Of a DNA stretch of 5,984 bases, positions 1-3,818 are shown one piece after another. Position 1 is the stretch's first letter; the number at the start of each line of letters is the position of its first letter. The translations under genes were made by a program, and so were the position numbers. The DNA comes from Desulfonatronospira sp. (GTDB lineage Bacteria > Desulfobacterota > Desulfovibrionia > Desulfovibrionales > Desulfonatronovibrionaceae). Below the pieces are notes generated by a model. It was given only the letters and a program-made list of their open reading frames with translations. It was not told the origin of the DNA and did not search any database. The stretch spans positions 1 through 5,984 of the forward strand of contig PWGS01000219.1 of NCBI GenBank assembly GCA_003554505.1, read 5' to 3'.

Positions 1-599
1 GGATTACCGCGGTCAGGCGGGGCACGGCCCACATGGCCGGCATTCATCTTTTCGACCCTGAAACCGGGGACTACAACTTTCCATTTCTGGATAAATATGC
101 CCCTGACCTGGACTACAGGCTTATCAACCTGGCTGTGCGGCACCAGGGACTGATGGTTTTGCCGGGCAACCCAAGAAACATCCGCTCCCTGCAGGACCTG
201 ACCCGGGATGACGTGGAATTCGTCAACCGTCAGAAGGGGGCAGGCACCAGGATCCTTCTGGACCACCATCTGCAGCAGGCGGATATTTCCCCTGAACAGG
301 TGAAAGGTTACTCCAGTGAAGAGTACACTCACATGGGGGTTGCAGTAAATGTCCTGAGCCGGACCGCTGATTGCGGACTGGGCATCAAGGCCGCAGCACA
401 GGCCCTGGGTCTGGACTTTGTGCCCCTGGCCAGGGAGCGCTATGACCTGCTCATCCCTGCAGATTTCATCCAGGACGACAAGGTGTCCCAGGTGATGGAA
501 CTGCTGCACTCCCGGCACTTCAAGTCCGGGATTGAAAGCCTGGGCGGCTACGAAACCACCCTCACCGGCCGGGAAATGAAGCCCGGCATGGGGCTTTAG
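1..599 (+). CDS. PBP-like (PF12727-type) substrate-binding domain protein, C-terminal part; 5' end outside window
   Basis: The reading frame is open from base 3 to the TAG at 597-599 and gives 198 residues. The ATG at 33 is internal: the frame continues upstream (..GTAH then MAGIHLFDPETG), and this His/Met-Ala-Gly-Ile-His-Leu stretch is a conserved interior motif of the family. Other family-typical motifs are GLMVLPGNPRNI, the DLTRDDVEFVNRQKGAGTR region, the TADCGLGIKAAAQALGLDF region and LGGYETTLTG near the end. This domain is a periplasmic-binding-protein-like fold, here without any visible export signal. In known proteins it is fused to MoeA (molybdenum insertion into molybdopterin) or to a ModE/excisionase-type DNA-binding domain, where it is thought to sense molybdate or a related ligand. 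Which fusion applies here cannot be seen, so no symbol is given. The stop lies 4 bp from the stop of the convergent HDAC-family gene. Confidence 0.8.
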   Translation, partial: ITAVRRGTAHMAGIHLFDPETGDYNFPFLDKYAPDLDYRLINLAVRHQGLMVLPGNPRNIRSLQDLTRDDVEFVNRQKGAGTRILLDHHLQQADISPEQVKGYSSEEYTHMGVAVNVLSRTADCGLGIKAAAQALGLDFVPLARERYDLLIPADFIQDDKVSQVMELLHSRHFKSGIESLGGYETTLTGREMKPGMGL

Positions 600-603
600 C
601 CTG

Positions 604-1551
604 TTACCCGCCTTGGATCAGGGTTTTTACGTGGGCTGCACATGCCCGGGCCAGACCGTCCAGGTTGTACCCCCCTTCCAGGGTTGACACCAGCCGTCCC
701 GAGGCATGCTTGCCGGCTATTTCCATGGCGATTTCGGGGAGCCTTGCAAAATCGTCCTCTGTAAGGTTGAAGCGGCCCAGGAGATCTCCCTGCATGGCGT
801 CAAAGCCGGCGGAAACAAGCACAAGCTGGGGCTTGTATTCATCCATGGCCGGGACCAGGTGCCGGGTAAAGGCGGGCAGAATCTCATCCCGGCCGGCACC
901 GGCACGAAACGGAAAATTCATATTAGTTCCCCGGCCTTTGCCGGAGCCGGTCTCATGCCTTTCGCCGGTAAAGGGAAACCAGGCTTCCTGGTGGGTGCTG
1001 AAGAAAAACCCCTCCTGCTCCTGGTAAAAGGCCTCCTGGGTACCATTTCCATGGTGCACATCCCAGTCTATGACCACTATGCGGTCCAGGCCGTATTTTT
1101 TCCTGGCGTGCCTGGCAGCCAGGGCCACGTTGTTGAACAGGCAAAAACCCATGCCCATGCCGGGGCGGGCGTGATGCCCCGGAGGACGCACCGGGCAGAA
1201 GGCATTGGCCGCGCTGCCCTCCATGACCAGGTCCACCGCGTTTATAAGACCTCCTGCAGCGGCAAGGGCCGCATCCCAGGAACCATTGCTTATACCGGTA
1301 TCAGGATACCCCAGAGAGTGGCGTCCGGCGGCTACGCTGTCGCGCACCAGATCCACGTAGCCGGCTTCATGATTGCTCAGCAGGTCCTCTTCCCGGGCCG
1401 GCTCAGGGCTTTGCCATGCCAGCTGCGAACCCTGATCCCCGTTCTGCAGGGCGGAAACAATGGCATCCAGCCTGGCCGGACTCTCGGGATGGCCGCTGCC
1501 GGCCAGGTGGGTCTTGCATATCTGATCATACATAATGAAGGTTTTAGTCAT
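604..1551 (-). CDS. histone deacetylase family protein (class II-type HDAC / AcuC / acetylpolyamine amidohydrolase superfamily)
   Basis: This 315-residue protein has the full zinc-hydrolase core of the arginase/deacetylase superfamily. Counting from the chosen start, the N-terminal GHPESPARLDAI motif is followed by RPPGHHA with the paired catalytic His126-His127. Next comes DWDVHHGNGT, with zinc ligands Asp162/164 and His166, then SAGFDAMQGD with the third zinc ligand Asp251, and LEGGYN with the transition-state Tyr295. All key residues are present, so an active, cytoplasmic amide deacetylase is expected; the substrate (acetyl-lysine, acetylpolyamine or another acyl amide) cannot be read from sequence. 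The start at 1551 is preferred over the in-frame ATG at 1617. It has AGGAG seven bases upstream, and MTKTFIMYDQ is the usual family N-terminus, while the 22 upstream residues are basic, low-complexity and overlap repeat DNA. The gene is tail-to-tail with the PBP-like gene. Family length is typically 300-350 residues. Confidence 0.9.
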   Translation of the reverse strand: MTKTFIMYDQICKTHLAGSGHPESPARLDAIVSALQNGDQGSQLAWQSPEPAREEDLLSNHEAGYVDLVRDSVAAGRHSLGYPDTGISNGSWDAALAAAGGLINAVDLVMEGSAANAFCPVRPPGHHARPGMGMGFCLFNNVALAARHARKKYGLDRIVVIDWDVHHGNGTQEAFYQEQEGFFFSTHQEAWFPFTGERHETGSGKGRGTNMNFPFRAGAGRDEILPAFTRHLVPAMDEYKPQLVLVSAGFDAMQGDLLGRFNLTEDDFARLPEIAMEIAGKHASGRLVSTLEGGYNLDGLARACAAHVKTLIQGG

Positions 1552-1558
1552 CTGCCTT

Positions 1559-1563
1559 CTCCT
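1559..1563 (-). promoter_or_regulatory. ribosome binding site of the HDAC-family gene
   Basis: On the minus strand AAAAGGAGAAGGCAG precedes the ATG at 1551. The AGGAG core ends seven bases before the start codon, which is what decides the start at 1551 rather than the longer reading from 1617. Confidence 0.75.
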
Positions 1564-1595
1564 TTTGGTCTTACGCTCATCCTCAATACCCCAAC

Positions 1596-1608
1596 CTAAA
1601 TTCTTAAT
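1596..1608. repeat. 13-bp direct repeat, copy 1 (CTAAATTCTTAAT)
   Basis: This is an exact match to 1926-1938 in the same orientation; identity stops at both edges (C versus A before, G versus C after). It lies about 45-57 bases upstream of the HDAC-family start codon. Together the copies bracket a 317-bp interior that contains the hexamer element. Confidence 0.7.
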
Positions 1609-1666
1609 GCGCGCCATGCCCGCAACCCAAGCGAAAAAAATTGCCCCTGGCCACTTAAGTGTCTGT

Positions 1667-1851
1667 GCTTACGCTTATCATCGGTGTCGGAATCGGTATC
1701 GGGATCGGCTTCCGGCTCGGAGAGCCTACAGCTCGGAGAGGGTCGAAGTCAGAATCAAATCCGGTAGACACAGTCATGTAAAAAACTGCCCAATATTTTC
1801 GATACCGATTCCGATACCGACACCGACACCGACAAAGACAATAGCATAAGC
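1667..1851. repeat. degenerate hexanucleotide (TCGGNN) long inverted-repeat element
   Basis: The left part holds TCGGNN hexamers in phase from 1681 to 1722 (TCGGTG, TCGGAA, TCGGTA, TCGGGA, TCGGCT, the variant TCCGGC, TCGGAG). A more decayed run follows at 1743-1764 (TCGAAG, TCAGAA, TCAAAT, CCGGTA). The right part has the complementary unit NNCCGA in five perfect copies at 1803-1832, with decayed units on each side. Bases 1681-1707 match the reverse complement of 1801-1827 or so at 24 of 27 positions, so the strand could fold into a long hairpin with a loop of about 90 bases. Outer ends also mirror each other: GCTTACGCT at 1667 against the reverse complement GCTTATGCT of 1843-1851. Similar intergenic TCGG/CCGA hexamer tracts occur in Desulfobacterota from memory; no function is established. 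Confidence 0.75.
1715..1740. repeat. 10-bp direct repeat GCTCGGAGAG, two copies 16 bp apart
   Basis: The sequence GCTCGGAGAG occurs at 1715-1724 and again at 1731-1740, separated by CCTACA. It sits in the loop between the hexamer arms and contains one TCGGAG unit per copy, so it probably arose by local duplication of the hexamer tract. Confidence 0.6.
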
Positions 1852-1872
1852 AAAAAGCGGAATAATTCAAGT

Positions 1873-1912
1873 GCCATAGAACAAACCTTTCTTGTTTTTT
1901 ATGGCAAGGTTT
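1873..1912. repeat. interleaved inverted repeats downstream of the SAM hydrolase gene (pseudoknot-type order)
   Basis: On the plus strand the order is GCCATA (1873-1878), AAACCTT (1883-1889), TATGGC (1900-1905), AAGGTTT (1906-1912). GCCATA pairs with TATGGC and AAACCTT pairs with AAGGTTT, so the two stems interlock as in an H-type pseudoknot and cannot form one simple hairpin. The minus strand, which would be the 3' untranslated part of the SAM hydrolase transcript 22-61 bases after its stop, has the same arrangement. It may be a 3' RNA structure or weak terminator, but it lacks the stem-plus-T-run form of a standard rho-independent terminator. Confidence 0.4.
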
Positions 1913-1925
1913 CAGTAGTAAGCCA

Positions 1926-1938
1926 CTAAATTCTTAAT
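1926..1938. repeat. 13-bp direct repeat, copy 2, overlapping the SAM hydrolase stop codon
   Basis: This exact copy of CTAAATTCTTAAT supplies the TAA stop of the SAM hydrolase gene (minus strand, 1936-1934) and the last two bases of the final Asp codon. See the partner at 1596-1608. Confidence 0.7.
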
Positions 1939-2707
1939 CTATAAAAGAAAACAAAGCCTCATCTCCGGGATCGAGCCCCAGCAGCCGGGCAGCGCTGTAT
2001 TCCCTGGCCGCGATCTCAAGTCTGCCCTGGCTTCCGGTGACCAGGCCCAGACAGCCTTCGGGGATGGCGGCGTAGTATGAAACCAGAACCATTTCATAAC
2101 CGCCGATGCGCATTCGTGCCCCCTGCAGCCTGCCCGCCCAGGGGTCTATGTCCAGGTTGAGCACCAGGTTGCCGTAGTGGTCCCGGTGCAGTACCATGCA
2201 TTTCACCCCGGTACTGCACACTGCCGGCACAGGCAGATAAAGTCTGACCAGCTCCTGGGGATCAAAAGGCTCAAAATCCGCGGGAACCCTTTGCTCACGA
2301 GCCAGCTCCGCCCCCAGGGGTGCAAATATATCCCGGCCGTGAAATGTGGTGGATGAAGGAGGATTGCCCAGAAACCTTCTGCACGTCTTCAAAAGCCCCG
2401 CATCCAGAGCCTGGGACAGAAGACCGTTGTCCGGAGCCAATATCCAGCAGGCCCGGGTTTCGGCCAGGACTATGCCCCGATCCGATCCCACCCCCGGGTC
2501 GACAACCGCGATGAAAACCGTGCCTGCTGGGAAAAAATCCAGGGAGGAAGCCAGCAGAAAACCGGCCTGGTGAATATTAAAGGCCTGCACACCATGGGTC
2601 AGATCCACGATGGCCGCCTGGGGGCAATGCCTGTATATAACCCCCTTCATCTGTCCTGCATAAGGGTCATCCAGGCCAAAATCCGTTAGCAGAACAATCA
2701 AAGACAT
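1934..2707 (-). CDS. S-adenosyl-L-methionine hydrolase (adenosine-forming; DUF62 / SAM hydroxide adenosyltransferase family)
   Basis: This intact 257-residue protein belongs to the family that attacks SAM with an activated water to give adenosine and L-methionine, and is related to fluorinase and chlorinase. The N-terminal domain begins with LLTDFGLDDPYAGQMKGVI (about 6-24) and contains VVDPGVGSDR (68-77), APDNGLLS (91-98) and TFHGRDIFAP (121-130). The Asp-Arg-His triad described for the hydroxide-type enzymes matches Asp70, Arg77 and His123 here, supporting hydrolase rather than halogenase activity. The C-terminal beta-rich domain carries the DHYGNLVLNL motif (176-185). No signal peptide or membrane segment is visible, so it should be cytoplasmic. 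The ATG at 2707 is preceded by AAGGAGG with five bases of spacing. The gene is divergent from the DUF2156 gene. Physiological role of the family is unsettled. Confidence 0.93.
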   Translation of the reverse strand: MSLIVLLTDFGLDDPYAGQMKGVIYRHCPQAAIVDLTHGVQAFNIHQAGFLLASSLDFFPAGTVFIAVVDPGVGSDRGIVLAETRACWILAPDNGLLSQALDAGLLKTCRRFLGNPPSSTTFHGRDIFAPLGAELAREQRVPADFEPFDPQELVRLYLPVPAVCSTGVKCMVLHRDHYGNLVLNLDIDPWAGRLQGARMRIGGYEMVLVSYYAAIPEGCLGLVTGSQGRLEIAAREYSAARLLGLDPGDEALFSFID

Positions 2708-2712
2708 GGCCT

Positions 2713-2719
2713 CCTCCTT
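2713..2719 (-). promoter_or_regulatory. strong ribosome binding site of the SAM hydrolase gene
   Basis: The minus strand reads AAGGAGG, five bases, then ATG at 2707. This is a near-perfect Shine-Dalgarno match and fixes the start. A GATAAT-like -10 hexamer lies a little further upstream on the minus strand, but no -35 partner is convincing. Confidence 0.8.
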
Positions 2720-2809
2720 GAAGAATTATCAGTTCATCATGAGCAGCCTGGCACCAGCATGGATGATAAATCCCGCCTCATGCCCCGTGAGAAAATGGTT
2801 GTTGCTTCA

Positions 2810-2824
2810 TGATAGCATCTATCA
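2810..2824. promoter_or_regulatory. 15-bp palindrome TGATAG-CAT-CTATCA, possible operator
   Basis: A perfect 6-bp inverted repeat with a 3-bp centre lies 13 bases upstream of the -35 hexamer of the DUF2156 promoter and about 100 bases from the divergent SAM hydrolase start. The position fits a regulator binding site, but no regulator is known and it could be chance. Confidence 0.35.
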
Positions 2825-2837
2825 GAAAAAATCCGCC

Positions 2838-2866
2838 TTGACCATGCCTTGCACCTGCTTTATGAA
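2838..2866 (+). promoter_or_regulatory. sigma70-type promoter of the DUF2156 gene
   Basis: TTGACC (2838-2843) and TATGAA (2861-2866) are separated by exactly 17 bases; the -35 matches consensus at five of six positions and the -10 at four of six. Transcription would begin near 2873, giving a leader of roughly 20 bases before the ATG at 2895. This placement argues against in-frame starts at 2706 and 2862, which lie upstream of or inside the promoter. Confidence 0.6.
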
Positions 2867-2884
2867 AGTAATTTTCACCAATTT

Positions 2885-2888
2885 GAGG
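2885..2888 (+). promoter_or_regulatory. ribosome binding site of the DUF2156 gene
   Basis: TTTGAGGAAA precedes tandem ATG codons at 2892 and 2895. GAGG is three bases from the first and six from the second, so the second is preferred as the start. Confidence 0.55.
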
Positions 2889-2894
2889 AAAATG

Positions 2895-3761
2895 ATGCAA
2901 TTTCATTCCATAGATCTTTCCCTGCAGGAAAAATACAACCGCTTGTTCGCCGAAACCCGGCAGCCAGTGTCAGACTACAGTTTTACCAATGTCTGGGGCT
3001 GGTCCCAGGAATACTGTCTGGAAATCGCCTTTGACCATGGACTGGCCTGGATCAGACAGGAAAAGCCCGAACAGGGATACTGGGCGCCGGTGGGAAACTG
3101 GAATGTAGACTGGGCTGAAGCACTGGGCAGCTTTCCCAGACCGGCTGAATTTATCCGGGTTCCTGAAAAGCTGGCCGGCATCTGGAAGCAGAGCATGCCC
3201 GGTATCAAAGTGTATGAAGCCCGGGAACACTGGGACTACCTGTATTCAGTACCGGAACTCATGGCTCTCAAGGGCAACAAGTGGCACAAGAAAAAGAACC
3301 TGTACAACCAGTTCGTCAAATACAACGACTACTCTTATGTTGACCTGGACCGCCGGCATATAGAATATGCACTGGGTTTGCAGACAGAATGGTGCCTGTG
3401 GAAAGAATGCGAAGATTCCCAGACTCTGGAAGCTGAAAATCAGGTAGTGGTCCGGGTTTTCAACGCCTGGGAGGATCTCCAGGGGCTTTTCGGGGCCGGA
3501 ATTATGGTAAACGGTGATATGGCCGCCTTCACTGTGGCCGAAGCCCTGCCGGATCATACCCTGCTCATACACTTTGAAAAAGGATGTCCCAAGTACAAGG
3601 GGGTTTATCAGGCCATGAACAGTCTTTTTCTGCAAAACTCCGCCCCTGACTTTGAGGTGGTCAACCGGGAGCAGGACATGGGTGATCCTGGCCTTAAGAA
3701 AGCCAAAGAGTCCTATCACCCCATCGGTTTTCTAAAGAAATACACCGTGGTTATAGAATAG
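2895..3761 (+). CDS. DUF2156 family protein (phosphatidylglycerol lysyltransferase C-terminal-like, GNAT fold), soluble
   Basis: The 288-residue product matches stand-alone DUF2156 proteins in length (about 290) and layout. Near the N-terminus SDYSFTNVWGW (26-36) is the typical 'SEYTFTNLF.W' segment. DYLYSVPELMALKGNKWHKK (114-133) is the conserved 'DYVYS..DLI.LKG.K.HKKRN' segment. The C-terminal half holds a GNAT-like core: GIMVNGDMAAFTVAEAL (202-218), IHFEKGCPKYKGVYQAMN (225-242) and VNREQDMGDPGLKKAKESY (256-274). DUF2156 is the catalytic fold of MprF, which transfers lysine from Lys-tRNA to phosphatidylglycerol, but this protein lacks the membrane domain and has no hydrophobic segment. Its substrate is therefore unknown and lipid lysinylation should not be assumed. 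An ATG at 2706 would add 63 residues, but these are unlike the family and cover the promoter; 2892 is an equal alternative to 2895. It converges on topA with a 57-bp gap. Confidence 0.85.
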   Translation: MQFHSIDLSLQEKYNRLFAETRQPVSDYSFTNVWGWSQEYCLEIAFDHGLAWIRQEKPEQGYWAPVGNWNVDWAEALGSFPRPAEFIRVPEKLAGIWKQSMPGIKVYEAREHWDYLYSVPELMALKGNKWHKKKNLYNQFVKYNDYSYVDLDRRHIEYALGLQTEWCLWKECEDSQTLEAENQVVVRVFNAWEDLQGLFGAGIMVNGDMAAFTVAEALPDHTLLIHFEKGCPKYKGVYQAMNSLFLQNSAPDFEVVNREQDMGDPGLKKAKESYHPIGFLKKYTVVIE

Positions 3762-3818
3762 AAACAGCAGCTGTCAGACAGTTATCATGAAGACCTGAAA
3801 AGCATCCAGTAAAAAACC

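Larger units (their letters stand above)
1552..1933. other. 382-bp gene-free region occupied by repeat DNA
   Basis: No credible gene lies between the HDAC-family start and the SAM hydrolase stop. Open frames across it on both strands translate to low-complexity Arg-Tyr/Arg-Cys or Pro-Ile/Pro-Thr dipeptide runs that simply reflect hexanucleotide repeats. From left to right it holds a purine-rich leader of the HDAC gene, one copy of a 13-bp direct repeat (1596-1608), a 10-bp palindrome CACTTAAGTG (1652-1661), hexamer arms in opposite orientation (1681-1764 and 1797-1832), an AT-rich interleaved inverted repeat (1873-1912) and the second 13-bp copy (1926-1938). No convincing sigma70 promoter is seen for the HDAC gene. 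Confidence 0.7.

Noticed and set aside
579..596. AAGCCC-GGCATG-GGGCTT hairpin at the end of the PBP-like gene as a terminator
   Set aside because: The stem is only 6 bp, overlaps the coding end and is followed by TAGCCTG rather than a T-run.
706..1599. A 297-residue plus-strand open frame antisense to the HDAC-family gene
   Set aside because: It lies on the opposite strand of a clearly conserved enzyme with all catalytic motifs, has no recognisable domain, and is a by-product of GC-rich codon use.
1631..1661. A minus-strand T7 run with the nearby CACTTAAGTG palindrome as a terminator
   Set aside because: The palindrome has no loop and is separated from the T-run by about 11 bases, so it does not make a stem directly followed by Ts.
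1535..1870. Open frames on both strands giving Pro-Ile/Pro-Thr and Arg-Cys/Arg-Tyr repeats
   Set aside because: The peptides are direct translations of the hexamer repeat, with no ribosome binding site or protein family support.
3246..3719. A 157-residue minus-strand open frame inside the DUF2156 gene
   Set aside because: It is antisense to family-conserved coding sequence and resembles no known protein.
3762..3818. Bidirectional terminator between the convergent DUF2156 and topA genes
   Set aside because: Only a short CTGT-CAG-ACAG hairpin near 3770-3782 is visible, with no T-run after it on either strand; termination may lie elsewhere or be Rho-dependent.
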